This document shows, in pieces, positions 19,883-32,100 of a stretch of DNA of 64,000 nt (position 1 is its first letter; each line of letters starts with the position of its first letter). Source of the stretch: Caprimulgus europaeus (Eukaryota > Chordata > Aves > Caprimulgiformes > Caprimulgidae); contig OU015523.1 of the NCBI GenBank assembly GCA_907165065.1, positions 125,427,023 to 125,491,022 on the forward strand, read 5' to 3'. The translations under genes and the position numbers were made by a program. The notes beneath the pieces were generated by a model. The model had not been told where the DNA came from. It ran no database searches and saw only the letters and a list, made by a program, of their open reading frames with translations.

Positions 19883-22800
19883 GTAACGGACACGGGACCC
19901 CCCCGAGCTCCGAGACCGCCCGGGACCCCCGCCACGAGCATCCCGTCCTACCCGGGAACCGTCCCCCCCCTCTAGTATCCGTTCCCAACCGGGATCCCCC
20001 AATATCCGATCCCACTTGTGACCCCCCGAGTTCCGATCCCACCCGGGACCCCCGCCCTGAGCATCCGATCTCGCCCGGGACCCCCCCACCCAGTATCCAC
20101 TGCCCGGAGCATCCCCCGCCGTCGGTGCCCGGTACCGTCAGAGCTCGGTGCCGCCGGTAACCGTTGCTGTCGATGCTCGTTACCGTCGGTTCCCAGTGTC
20201 CGGTACCGTCAGAGCTCGATGCCGACGGATCCCAGTACCGTCATAGCTCTATACCGGCTGTTCCCGGTGCCCGTCGATGCCCGGTACCGTCAGCGTTCGA
20301 TGCCGTTCTTGCCCGGTACTGTCGGTTCCCGGTGCAGTCAGGGCTCGGTGTCGCCGGTAACCGTTGCTGCCGGTGCTTGGTACCGTCAGTGTTGTCGGTT
20401 CCCGGTGCCGCTGGTGCCCGATACCGTCAGTATTCGATGCTGCCGGTGCCCAGTACTGTCAGGGCTTGGTGCCGCCGGTAATCGCTGCTGCCGGTACCCA
20501 GTACCGTTAATGCTCAATACCAACTGTTCCCGGTACTGTCAGGTCTCGGTGCCGTCGATTCCCGGTGCCGCCAGTGCCCGGTACCGTCAGTATTCGATGC
20601 CGCCGGTGCTCGGTACCGCCGGTCCTCGGTACCGTCGGTATCAGCTGCCCGCGGTGCCCGGTACCAGTGGTTCCCGGTGCTGTCGGTGCTCGGTACCGTT
20701 AGTTCCCGGTGCCGGCGGTTCCCGGTACCCTTGGTGCTCGGTACCGTTGGTTCCGTGCGGTCCGTGCCCGATACTGTCGGTACTCGGTGCCGTCGTTGAC
20801 CACTGCCGCCAGTTCCCCTTGCCGCCGGTGCTCGGTACCGTCAGGGCTCGATGCCCGCAGGAGCCGCTGCTGTCAGTGCCCGGTGCCATCGGTATCAGCT
20901 GCCGGTTGTGCCCGGTACCGCCGGTGCGCGGTGCAATCGATTACCGGTACGGCCGGTGCTCGGTACCGCCAGCTCCCGGTGTAATCGATTCCCGGTGCTG
21001 CCGGTGCCCGGTGCAATCGATTCCCGGTGCCGCCGGTGCCTGGTACCGCCAGCTCCCGGTGTAATCGATTCCCGGTATGGCCGGTGCTCAGAACCGCCGA
21101 TTCCCGGTATCGCCAGTGCCCGGTGCAATCGGTTCCCGGTGCCGCAGATTCCCGGTATCGCCGGTGCCCGGTGCAATCGGTTCCCGGTGCCGCAGATTCC
21201 CGGTACCGCCGGTGCCCGGTGCAATCGGTTCCCGGTGCCGCCGGTTCCCGGTACCGCCGGTGTCCGGTGCAATCGGTTCCCGGTACCGCCGATTCCCGGT
21301 ACGGCTGGTGCTCGGTACCGCCGGTGCCCGGTGCAATGGGTTCCCGGTGCCACCAGTGCCCAGTACCATCAATTCCCGGTACAGCCGGTGCTCAGCACCG
21401 CCGGTGCCCGGTGCCGCCGCCCCGCCCGTCCCCCGGTCCCAGGCAGCTCCCGACGCCCCGGTGATGGACGGATGCCCCGTGCGCGGCGGCGGAGCCCCCG
21501 AGGTCCCCGGAGCGGGGCTAGGGGGGGGTGGTCTCCGCCACAGGACCCCCCCTCCCCTCCCCGCTCCGCTTTCGTTGCCGCCGCGGACGCGCTGCCCGCG
21601 GATGCTCCGGTAACGAAGGAGCCGCCGGACTGTACCGGCCGCCCCCACCCCAGCCCGGCACTGCGACCCCTCCCCGGGTCCTGGGTCCCGCGCCCCACCG
21701 AAGGGGCGGCGGCGGCAACGAACGGGTGGGACCGGGGGAGCGGGGAGGCAGCAACCGGGATCGGCAGCTGCCCGGTGTGTCCCTGCCCGGTTCGTCCCTG
21801 CCCGGTGTGTCCCTGCCCGGTGCGTCCTCCCTGGTCCATTCCCACCCGGTTCATCCCTGCCCGGTGCATCGTCTCCCGGTATATCCCTGCCCGGTGTGTC
21901 CTGCCCGGTTCATCCCTGCCCGGTTCATCCCTGCCCGGTTCATCCCTGCCCGGTTCATCCCTGCCCGGTGCATCATCTCCCGTTATATCCCTTCCCGGTG
22001 TGTCCCGCACGGTTTACCCCTTCCCGGTGTGTCCTGACGGGTTTATCCCTGCCCAGTTTATTCCTGCCCGGTTCACCCCTGCCCGGTGCATCATCTCCCG
22101 GTCCATCTCTGGCCGGTACCTCCTCCCGTATCCCCATACTCCATTCCGTACCCGGTGCCCCCTCCCACGCCCTGGTGCCTCCTCCCGTCCCCGGTACCAC
22201 TACTTGTGCCCGGTACCCTCTCCCGTGCCCGGTGCCTCCTCCTGTGCTCGGTGCCCCTTCCCATGCCCGGTAACCCCTTTCCCCACCCTGGTACCCCCTC
22301 TCTCACCCCGGTACCCCCTTCCTCGGTAGCTCTTTCTCTCACCCCCTTACCCCCTTCCTTCACCCCGGTAGCCCCTTCCTTCACTCCGGTAGCTTCTTCT
22401 CTCATCCCCGTACCCCTTTCCCTCACCCCGATTCCCCCTTCCCTTACCCCGGTACCCCCTTCCCTTACCCCGGTAGCCCCTTCCCTTGCCCCGGTAGCCC
22501 CCTTCTTCACCCCGGTCCCCCCCTCCCTTACCCCGGTACCTCCTTCTCTCACCCCAGTACCCCTTTCCCTCACCCAGGTACCCCCTTCCCTTATCCCGGT
22601 ACCCCTTTCCCATGCCCGGTAGCCCCTTCTCTCACCCCCGTACCCCCTTCCCTCACCCCGATTCCCCCTCCCTTACCCCGGTACCCCCCTCCCTTATCCC
22701 TCTACCCCTTTCCCTCACCACGGTACCCGCTTCCCATGCCCGGTAGCCCCTCCCGTACCCCACTAACCCCCGTTCTCGCCCCCCCCCAGTCCCGTACAAG

Positions 22801-23732
22801 TTCTTCCCGGAGCCGCCGGGGCTGAGCGAGAAGCGGAAGCAGCGGCGGATCCGCACCACGTTCACCAGCTCGCAGCTGAAGGAGCTGGAGCGGGTGTTCG
22901 CCGAGACCCACTACCCCGACATCTACACGCGGGAGGAGCTGGCGCTCAAGATCGACCTCACCGAGGCCCGGGTGCAGGTGAGGGGGAGCCGAGGGGGAGC
23001 GAGGGGTCGGGACACCCCCCACACATACACACATACACACCCCCCCCTTCCCAGACTGGGAATTGGGGTGCTGGGGCTGCGCCCCGACTTTGGGATGCTG
23101 CTGTCATGGGGTGGGGAAGTGGTGGGACTCCCCCCCCCGCGACGGGACCCCCCACTTAAAGTGATGGGGACCCCCCCACCACAGCGATGGGACCCCCCCC
23201 TAAAGTGATGGGGACCCCCCTGCAGTGATGGGACCCCCCTTAAAGTGATGGAGACCCCCCCACAGCGATGGGACCCCTCCTAAAGTGATGGGGACCCCCC
23301 GACCACCCTTCCTAAATTGATGGGGACCCCACCCTGTTGTGAAGGAGGACCCCCTGCTCTGTTGGGGATCCCCCCCCCTCAGCGATGGGGACCCTCCTGC
23401 TATGGTGAGGACACACCCTAAAGTGGTGGGAACCCCCCCGCAGCGACGAGACCCCCTCTCCCCAAAAACAGTGATGAGGGGACCCCCCTGCACCAGTGGG
23501 GACCCTCCTGAAGTGATGGGGACACTCCTGCTGTGGTGAGGACCCCCCCACAGTGGCTGGGACACCCCTATAGTAATGGGGACCCTCCGCAGCGATGGGG
23601 ACCCCCTGTAGGGTCCCAACACGGGGACCCACCCGCCGCCTTGGGAATCCCCCGCCCCCGCGTGCTGTCCCGGTGCGGGGTGTCCCGGGTGGGAGTGGAG
23701 CGTTTCCTCGCGTGGGTCCCTCGCGATGGGCG

Positions 23733-23787
<55 letters not shown>

Positions 23788-25709
23788 CCCCGCTCTGCCG
23801 AGGGGGCTCGGAGGGACACTCCCACCCCCCCCAGGGCCCATCCCGGCTCCCGATAGAGATGAGGGGGAGGGGGGGGAGTCAGTTTGTGCCATGTCACCCC
23901 ACGGCGTGTCACAGCCCCCACCCCTTTTTTGGGTGCAGACCCCCCTTTGCCGGTGCAGACCCCCCTTTTTTGGGTGCAAATGCCCTTTTTCGGTGCAGAC
24001 CCTCTCTTTTCTGGGTGCAGATCCCCCATTTTGGGTGCAGACCCCCCCCTTTTCAGTGCAGACTCCTTTTTGTCAGTGCAAACCCCCTTTTGTTGCTGCA
24101 GACTCCATTTTTCAGTGCAGACCCCCCCCCTTTTTTGGGTGCTCCCCCCTTTTTTGGGTGCAGACCCCCCCTTTGTCAATTCAGACCCCTTATTTTTTGG
24201 GTGCAGAACCCCCTTTTTAGGTGCAGATCCGCTTTTTTGGTACAGATCCCCCCCTTTTTGGTGCAGACCCCCCCTTTTTTGGGTGCAGACCCCGCTTTGT
24301 TGGCACCCCTGTCCCCCCCCGTCCCCCTCCTGTCAGCAGGGGGCTGAGGGTCTTGGTGGGCAGAGAGACCCCCGTGCAGAGGGGGACATTGCTTGGGGGG
24401 TGTCAGTGGAGGGGGTGACATCCCACAGCTGTGGGGTCATGGGGTTTGGGGTGGGGGTCCCCATCCCACCTCAGCACCAGCTCACCCCTGGTTTTGGGGG
24501 TCCTGGCCCCAGGAATGGGGGACCCACAGGGCTGAGGGGTCCTGGCCCCAAAGATGAGGGGACCCACAGGGATTAGGGGTCCAGTCCCTAAGGATGAGGG
24601 GACCCTGAGGGGTCCTGGCCCCAGGAATGGGGGACCCACAGGGCTGAGGGGTCCTGGCCCCAAAGATGAGGGGACCCACAGGGATTAGGGGTCCAGTCCC
24701 TAAGGATGAGGGGACCCTGAGGGGTCCTGGCCCCAAAGATGGGGGGACCTTGGGGGGTCCTGTCCTCAAGGATGTGGGACCCTGAGGGGCCCTGGCCCCA
24801 AAGATGGGACACCCTGTGGAGTACTGGTCTCAAGGGTGGGGGACCCATAGGGCTGGGGGTCCTGTCCCTAAGGAAGGGGGGACCTTGAGGGGTCCTGTCC
24901 CCAAGGATGGGGTAACCCTGAGGGGTCCTGTCCCCAGGAATGGGGGGATCTTGAGGGGTCCTGTCCCCAGGGATGGGGGGACCTTGAGGGGTCCTGTCCC
25001 CAAGGATGGGGGGACCTTGAGGGGTCCTGTCCCTAAGGATGTGGGACCCTGGGGGGTCCTGTCCCTATGGATGTGGGACCCATGGGATTAGGAGGTGCTG
25101 TCCCCAAAGATCTCCCAGTGTCACCCCACAGTGAGCACCCCAACATGAGGTGAGGTGGGGGTGGGGGGTGGGTGTTCCCCAAACCCCTGGGGGATCCTCC
25201 CATCGCCCCCCTCCCCCCCCCGCCAGGTTTGGTTCCAGAACCGTCGCGCCAAATTCCGTAAACAAGAGCGAGCGGCCAACGCCAAAGGGAGCGGCGGGAG
25301 CACCGGGAACAGCACCGGCAACACCGGGAACAAGAAACCGGAGCCGCGTTCCTCGTCGGAAGACGATGAATCCAAAGAATCCAACTGCAGCCCCACACCC
25401 GACAGCACCGCGTCCCTCCCGGTCACCGGCAACCTCGGCAGCCCCGGTAACAGTTTAAGCCCTAGTCCTGGTTCAGGGGCACCTCTAGGACCCGGTCACC
25501 ACCACCACCCCCCACCACCACCACCACCCCAAAACCTTAAAGCAACCGTTTGGCCCGGGGTCGGTACCGGTAACGGCACCGCCAACGCCGCCGCCGCCGC
25601 CGATTTACTGAAGGTCTGGCAGCCCACCGAAGCCGTGCCGGGACCGTTCTCCGGTGTCCTCTCCTCCTTCCATCGGAAACCCAACGCTCTCAAGACAAAT
25701 CTCTTCTAG
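19672..25709 (+). CDS. PHOX2A: PHOX2A paired-like homeobox transcription factor
   Basis: Three exons, 19672-19882, 22790-22977 and 25227-25709, give 882 nt and 293 aa. PHOX2A is a nuclear factor that specifies noradrenergic and cranial motor/autonomic neurons and activates dopamine beta-hydroxylase. The protein starts [20 protein letters not shown] as in the family. It has the homeodomain at about residues 88-147 ([22 protein letters not shown], then [13 protein letters not shown]) and ends [11 protein letters not shown]...ALKTNLF, the conserved C-terminus. Between these lie a Ser/acidic [12 protein letters not shown] block and a His4-Pro7 run. The homeodomain is split between Q133 and V134, the classical paired-like intron position. 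Length fits the family (human ~284 aa). Both introns are nearly all tandem repeat. Confidence 0.97.
19883..22789 (+). repeat. PHOX2A intron 1: CCGGTACC-based degenerate arrays
   Basis: About 2.9 kb. From ~20100 to 21440 it is built of CCCGGTRCC and GCCGGTGCCCGGT pieces with higher-order copies such as CGGTGCAATCG. From ~21765 to 22110 it is built of CCCTGCCCGGTTCAT. From ~22260 to 22785 it is built of CCCCGGTACCCCCTT. A non-repeat CpG-rich stretch lies at ~21440-21760. Confidence 0.9.
22790..22977 (+). CDS. PHOX2A: PHOX2A exon 2, first part of homeodomain
   Basis: Between CCCCAG (ends 22789) and GTGAGG (22978). It reads [20 protein letters not shown] through the homeodomain to LTEARVQ. Confidence 0.98.
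23150..23620 (+). repeat. PHOX2A intron 2: ~20-bp GATGGGGACCCCCC array
   Basis: Units of GATGGGACCCCCC with (C)TAAAGT or CACAGC linkers, about 20 irregular copies. Confidence 0.85.
23732..23788 (+). repeat. (GGGACA)n
   Basis: Nine to ten near-perfect hexamers GGGACA in PHOX2A intron 2. Confidence 0.95.
23925..24315 (+). repeat. ~22-bp TTTTTGGGTGCAGACCCCCC array
   Basis: About 16 copies of TTTTTNGGTGCAGACCCCC with variable T and C runs. Confidence 0.9.
24495..25090 (+). repeat. ~32-36 bp minisatellite
   Basis: Copies of GAGGGGTCCTGTCCCCAAGG with GATGGGGGGACCT, including a ~120-bp higher-order duplication (24500-24610 versus 24615-24725). Confidence 0.92.
25227..25709 (+). CDS. PHOX2A: PHOX2A exon 3, rest of homeodomain and C-terminus
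   Basis: Starts after GCCAG at 25226 with [20 protein letters not shown] and ends TAG at 25707-25709. It includes [12 protein letters not shown], the [11 protein letters not shown] run (~25498-25530) and [11 protein letters not shown]. Confidence 0.97.
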   Translation, partial: VWFQNRRAKFRKQERAANAKGSGGSTGNSTGNTGNKKPEPRSSSEDDESKESNCSPTPDSTASLPVTGNLGSPGNSLSPSPGSGAPLGPGHHHHPPPPPPPQNLKATVWPGVGTGNGTANAAAAADLLKVWQPTEAVPGPFSGVLSSFHRKPNALKTNLF

Positions 25710-26437
25710 AGGGATCAAGCTGCCCCCTCCCCGCCCCCAAATCCACCCCCCTCCCCACCCTGAACCCCCCCAAACCGCCCCCCTACCCACCGCGCTGATG
25801 CTCCCACCGGGCACCCGGTGATGATGCTCCCGGTAAATGGTTGCTGGTGGGGGGGACACAGCGGGGACCCCCTAATCCTTGATCAACCAAAATTGCTCCC
25901 CTGAGGGGGGGGTCCCTTGCCCCCCACCCTTGATCAACCAGAATTGCTCCCCTGGGGGTCAGGGGGGCTCCCTTGCCCCCCACCCTCTCCCAGACCCCAC
26001 ATCAATGGGACACACCCAGAGCTGGGGACTGTCCCCACCCATGGGTGGCATCACCACACTTTTGGGGGCTCCTGTTGCACCCCTAGAGTGGGGGCAGCCG
26101 TGGGGGGGTCCCTATAGTGCTGTGGGTGCTCCAGCATCACAGCAGCCCCCCCCCCCCTCACCATGGGGTGAGGAAGCACTTTAGGGTTGGGGGGTTCAGT
26201 GGGGGTCACGGGGTGAGCAGTGCCAGGGAATTCGGTCGGTGTGGACCCCCCCCTCCCTGTCCCTGTCCCCCCACCACTGAGGGTCCCCCCCGTGTCCCCC
26301 CCCCACCCTGTCCCGGTTGAGGTGCGTTTGGGTTTCACCATGTGGGGGTTTTGTTGGGTTTTTTTTAACCACTCGGTAATTTATTGACCCCGTTTGCAAC
26401 CGCCACGATCCAAATAAACTTAATTTATTGAAGATCA
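25710..26437 (+). other. PHOX2A: PHOX2A 3' UTR and flank
   Basis: Includes a short duplication, CTTGATCAACCA(A/G)AATTGCTCCCCTG at ~25879 and ~25928. No coding signal. Confidence 0.6.
26413..26418 (+). terminator. PHOX2A: PHOX2A polyadenylation signal
   Basis: AATAAA about 700 bases after the stop, followed by TTAATTTATTG. This is the most likely 3' end of PHOX2A. Confidence 0.7.
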
Positions 26438-26830
26438 AGATCATGGTGGGACCAGTATGGCCAGTCTGGAGGGTCCCAGATGATGGTGGGACCAGTATGG
26501 CCAGTCTGGGGGGTCCCAGATCATGGTGGGACCAGTATGGTCAGTCTGGGGGGTCCCAGATCATGGTGGGACCAGTATGGCCAGTCTGGAGGGTCCCAGA
26601 TCATGGTGGGACCAGTATGGCCAGTCTGGAGGGTCCCAGATAATGGTGGGACCAGTATGGCCAGTCTGGGGTGTCCCAGATGATGGTGGGACCAGTATGG
26701 CCAGTCTGGAGGGTCCCAGATCATGGTGGGACCAGTATGGCCAGTCTGGAGAGTCCCAGGTCATGGTGGGACCAGTATGGCCAGTCTGGGGTGTCCCAGA
26801 TGATGGTGGGACCAGTATGGCCAGCCCAGA
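26438..26830 (+). repeat. 40-bp minisatellite, ~10 copies
   Basis: Highly uniform unit with CATGGTGGGACCAGTATGGC and CAGTCTGGGGGGTCCCAGAT. It sits between the convergent 3' ends of PHOX2A and INPPL1. Confidence 0.97.
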
Positions 26831-26931
26831 GGACCCTGGACCATACTGGGCCCTGGTTCCCCCTCCCAGTTGCCCCCCAGTTCCCCATCTCCGTGATGTC
26901 ACTCACCGACCACCAGCCTCATGGAAACACT

Positions 26932-26937
26932 TTTATT
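26932..26937 (-). terminator. INPPL1: Candidate INPPL1 polyadenylation signal
   Basis: Plus strand TTTATT, minus strand AATAAA. It is the first clear minus-strand signal downstream of the INPPL1 stop, giving a long (~2.1 kb) 3' UTR. Another end could exist. Confidence 0.45.
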
Positions 26938-26939
26938 GG

Positions 26940-27960
26940 AATTCACCCCAAACCCCCCCGACAGTGAACTGGGGGGAACTGGGAGGAACTGGGGAGAAAC
27001 TGGGGGGAACTGGGAGGGGATGGGGGTACAGGGGAGGGGGGGGTCCGGCCCTTCCTTCATCTCAGCCGGAGTGGTGGCAGTGGGGCCGGGGGGGGGGGGG
27101 GGACAGGGAGCTGGGAGGTCTGGGGGTGGAATGGGGGTCACCCCGAGGAGGGGGGTGAAGGCACAACTGGGGGACCCCCACCCTGGGGACCCCCCTGGAA
27201 GGGCACTTGGTGAGGTTGGGGTCTGAGCACCCATGGGGTGGGGACACTAAGGTGGGCACCCATGAGGGGGGGGACACCCAGGTGGGCACCCATGAGGGGG
27301 GGGGGACACCCAGGTGCCACCAAGGGTGACACAGCCCTGGGGGGGGCGGGACGGATCCAGTAAGTACCTGATGGGTGAACTGGGAGGTGGGGGGGGGGCA
27401 GACACCCTGGAGGCACTTGGGGGGTGGGGGGCGTGAGGGGGGGGCGGTGAGCAAAGGCACCGAACTGGCTCTGCTGCCGTGGGACTCTCTGGGTGGGGGG
27501 GACAGGACCCCTTGGGTGGGGGATGGGACCCCCCGGGGTGGGGACAGGAGCACCGAGCTCTACCCAGTGTCACCCCTGGGGGCTGGCAGAGCCCCCCCCC
27601 CGCCCCCCTCATCCCACCCCAGCACCGGCTGGGAATGTCGAAGGCACTTGGGTTGTGACCCCACTTGGCGCAGACCCCCCCCCCCCCGCTCTGGTGGCAC
27701 TTGGGGGTCCCCGTCCCCACCACCCAGGCCCCCCCCCCCCCCCCCCAACTGCTCGAACCGTCTCAATAAATAAAAAAATAACTTAAAAGGGGGGAGGGAC
27801 CCCCCGGAACTGTCTGACTGGGACCCGCCACCCCCTCCCCCACCCCTTCCCCTCCCCCCACCCACCAGCACGCAGGGTGGGGGAGGGGTGGCCGCTGGGC
27901 GGGGCGGGGGGGGGCTGTCCCGGTGCTCCCGGCGGCTGCTGGTGATGTTGGGATGAGCGG
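26940..27960. other. Putative INPPL1 3' UTR, GC-rich
   Basis: No coding exon recognised. A plus-strand AATAAATAAA at ~27765-27774 has no identified upstream gene. Short repeats of CACCCATGAGGGGGGGG occur at 27225-27310. Confidence 0.4.
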
Positions 27961-27961
27961 G

Positions 27962-29000
27962 TGTGGGATGTGGAGCTGGGGGGGGCGGGATGGGACACAC
28001 GGACACGGGATGCGGGACACACGGGATCCGGGACACACGGACACGGGATGGGACAGACGGACACAGGATCCGGGACACACGGGATCCGGGACACACGGAC
28101 AGGGGATCCGGGATGCATGGACACGGGATGTGGGACACACGGACACGGGATGGGACACACGGACAGGGGATCCGGGATGCACGGGATGTGGGACACACGG
28201 GATGGGACACACGGACAGGGGATCCAGGATGCACGCTGATGGGATGGGGGATTCTGCGATCCAGGGGGTGGATCCACGGGATGGGGGATGTGTGGCCACG
28301 GGATTTGGGATGCTCGGTGGCAGGAGCCGGGATGTGCAGCTGTGGGACCCGGGATGGGATGCACTGACATGGGATGTGGGATGTGTGGCCATGGGATCCG
28401 AGATGTTCTGCCCTGGGATGCAGGATTCAGAGCCCTGGGATCCGGGATGCTCAGCCCTGGGATGCAGGATGTTCAGCTGTGGGATCCAGGATGCACAGCA
28501 CATGGGATCTGGGATGTGCAGCTGCAGGATCCGATATGTTCTGCCCTGGGATCCAGGATGCACAGCCATGGGATGCAGGATTCAGAGCCATGGGATCCAA
28601 GATGCTGAGCCATGGGATGTGGGATGCACGGCTGCAGGATCCATGATACTTGGCTGTGGGATTCGGGATGTGTGGCCACAAGATCTGGGATGTTTGTCCA
28701 TGGGATCCTTGGCCATGGGATGCAGGGACCCAGGATGCTCAGCCATGGGATCTGGGATGTGCAGCCCCGGGATCCGGGATGCTGAGCCCCGGGATGCTGA
28801 GCCCCGGGATCCGGGATGCCGATCCGTGGGCTCCGGGATGCTGAGCCCCGGGATCCGGGATGCTGAGCTGTGGGATCCGGGATGCTGAGCCCCGGGATCC
28901 GGGATGCTGAGCTGTGGGATCCGGGATGTGCAGCCCCGGGATCCGGGATGCTGAGCCCCGGGATCCGGGATGCTGAGCCCCGGGCTCCGGGACGCCGGTC
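27962..29000 (+). repeat. ~16-20 bp GGGATCCGGGATGC array
   Basis: About 1 kb of GGGATCCGGGATG units with GGACACAC linkers (to ~28240), then GCTGAGCCCC or GCACAGC linkers. It ends 15 bases from the INPPL1 stop, so it would lie in its 3' UTR. Confidence 0.93.
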
Positions 29001-29014
29001 CGCGGGCTCCGGGA

Positions 29015-29105
29015 CTACTTGCGGAGCTGGAGGCTCTCCAGCAGGACGCGCTGGTGCCCCGGATCCAGCACCCCGGCCTCCTCCAGATCCTCCTCCGTGA
29101 TGTCA
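29015..29105 (-). CDS. INPPL1: INPPL1 last exon, SAM end and stop
   Basis: Residues 1326-1355, DITEEDLEEAGVLDPGHQRV then LLESLQLRK-stop, TAG at 29017-29015. Confidence 0.96.
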
Positions 29106-32100
29106 CTGCCGGGGGGGGGGGACACATGGGACTCCCTGCCCCCGGGGGGGGGGCGTACCCCAACCCCACCCCCTCCACCCCCCCACCCAGGGGGGATCCC
29201 TCAGTGGGTGCAGAACCCCCCCACTCATGGTGCTGGTGTCCCCCCCCAAACTTCTCCCCATCCCCACTGGGGGGTTCCACAGCCTTGGGAGGCAAAGGGG
29301 ACCCCCCACACCCCAAATACAGCTGGGACCCCCAGGGACAGCACGGGGGAGGCACCCCAAGTGTTCTCCCCATGGCAGGGTGCCCCCACCATCCCCCCCC
29401 CCCCCCCCCCATGGCTTGGGGTGGGGAGTGGCAGGGTTTGGGGTCCCCCCATCACACCTCAGGGTGGAGTTGGGGGGGAGGGGGTTGAGGGGGGGATTTT
29501 GGGGGTTAGTGGGGTGAATTGTGGGGGTTGGGGGGATTTTGAGGGTTGGGGGGTAGATTTTGGGGGTTGGGGGTGGATTTGGGGGTTGGGGGGATTTTGA
29601 GGGTTGGGGGTGGATTTTGGGGTTGGGGGGGAATTTGAGGGTTGGGGGGTAGATTTGGGGGGTTGGGGGTGGATTTTGAGGGTTGAGGGGTGGATGTTGA
29701 GGGGTGGATGTTGAGGGGTGGATGTTGAGGGGTGGATTTGGGGGCTCGGGGGGGGTCTCTCACCTGAGGAACTCCAGGTCATCCCATCCATTTTGCACCA
29801 GCCCCCCCTCGTACCGCTCCAGCCCCAGCGCCCGCAGCCACTCGCCCACGCCGGCCACGGCGCCCATCCCACGGCTTCCCTGGCACAGCGCCTGCGCCAC
29901 AGCGCCCACGTCACCCCGGGGTGCCCCTGACCCCCCCCAAAATGGGGAGGGAGGGGGGGGATGACAAGGGGACACCCCCATCCCAACACCCACCTCCTCA
30001 GCCAGATCCTCCTGGATGCTCTCCCGGATGGAATGGGGGGGGAAGGCGAGGGGGCGGCCGTAATCGGGGTGCAGGCAGCGGGGGGGCAGCCCCCCTTTAA
30101 CCAATAATGGTTGAGGGGGGGTCACCAAACCTTTCCCACCCCCGTAGTCCACTTCACTCAGCGTTTTGGCCATTTGCAGCACCGAGCAGGAACGGTCGTC
30201 CAGCAACCCCCCCGCTGACGGCAGCCCCCCGGCACCGGCAAGACCCCCGGCACCGGCAAGACCCCCAGCAGTTGGAAGCCCCCCAACACCAGGGTGCCCC
30301 CCAGCAGCTGGAAGCCCCCCAACACCAGGGTGCCCCCCAGCAGTTGGAAGCCCCCCAACACCGGGATGCCCCCCAGCACTGGGAAGACCCCCTGTAGTTG
30401 GAAGCCCCCCAACACTAGGATGCCCCCCAGCACTGGGAAGCCCCCCAACACCAGGATGCCCCCCAGTAGTTGGAAGCCCCCCAACACCAGGATGCCCCCC
30501 AACACCAGGAATGCCCCCAGCACCGGGGGTCCCCCCAGCCCCCTCCAACCCCACCCCAGCCCCAGCAGCCGGCGGGGGCCGTGGGTGCACTTTGGGTGCC
30601 GGGGACTCGCCAAAGCCGGTGGCGCCGGCGGCCGCTCGCAGTTTGGGCTCGGTGGGAGCCGGCGCCTCTTTGGCGGTGCCATAGAAGGGGTTGGGGGGCA
30701 ACTCGAGCTCCCGGGGCAGCGGCGGGGGGGGGAAGTCGGGGGGTGGCAGGTTGAGGGTCCCCACGTCCTCATCCGAGGAGCTCTCCTCGCCGCGGCACGG
30801 CGCCGCTTGTCCGGTCGAGGGGTGTCGGTGTCGTTCGGGCACCGTCAGCTGCACCTTGGTTTTAGGGGTGGGGGGTTTTCCGGGGTCCCCCGGTGCCAGC
30901 AGCTGGTGGGGGACCCCCTCCAGCACGTAATAGGCCGGGTTGTTGAAGCTGTTTTTCAGCGGCACCGGTTCCGGTGACACCTCCGGTTTGGATCTGTGGG
31001 TACACAAGGGGTGAGCGGGGCACCCTTGGGTGGGGGTCCCACCTCCCCCACCCACCCCAGACCCTGCCCAGCTCCTCTCACCGGCTCGGGGGGGTCTCGT
31101 CCCTGGTGGTGCCACCCCGGTGTGGGGCAGGGGGCCGGGGGGTGGGTGCAGAGCTCCCCTTCTCCGGTTCCTCCGGTAGCTTTGCCGGGATGGTGGTGGG
31201 TGGGTCGGTACCGGGGGGCTTCCGTCCCACCGACCTGGGCAATGAGAGGTGTGGGGTGACCCGTGGGGTGACCTGTGGGGCTCGGCCCCCCCCTCCAAGG
31301 ATGGGGCTCAGACCCCTGGGATGGGGCTCAGCCCCCCAGGACAGAGCTGGGCCCCCCAAAATGGGACTCAGCCCCCCAAAATGGGACTCAGACCCACAGG
31401 TTGGGGCTCAGACCCCCAGGATAGAGTTGGACCCCCCAGAACAGGGATCCACCCCTCAGGACAGAGCTCAGACCCCCATGATGGGGATCAGCCCCCCAGG
31501 ACAGAGCTTGGTCCCCCAGGATGGGGTTCAGCCCCCCAGGATGGGGCTCAGCCCCCCAGAACAGAGCTGGGCCCCCCAGGATGGGGCTCACACCCCCAGG
31601 ATGAGGCTCACACCCCCAGATGAGGCTCAGCCCCCCAGGATGGAGCTGGACCCCCGAGGATGAGGCTCACACCCCCAGGATGATGCTCAGCCCCCCAGGG
31701 TGGAGCTGGACCCCCCAGGATAGGGCTCAGCCCCCCAGGACAGCACCAGCACTGTCCCCAACCACATCGCACGTGCCATCCCCGAGGGACACTGAGTGCC
31801 ACCCATGCTCCCACAGCACCAGGAGACACTCAAACCCCTCCTGGGACCCCCAGAACCCCACAGTTGGGGGGTCACCAGTGCTCCCCCCCCCTCCCACCCC
31901 AAGCCCTGTCCCCCCCATACTTGGCATAGTCCTGGTTGGCTCTGGCACCCAGCGGCACCTTCCCTTTGCCAGCCGCTGTCTCGTCCTTATCCACACTGAT
32001 CCACTCTGCCAGGGGACAGGGAGGGGGGGGGGTCAGTGTGGAGGTGTGTGGGGGGGTCCCATTGCCATTATCCCACCCCTGGAATTGGGTTGGGGGGGGT

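Noticed and set aside
19829..22622. Long Arg/Cys or Gly/Thr-rich frames in PHOX2A intron 1
   Set aside because: Open only because the CCGGTACC repeats lack stop codons.
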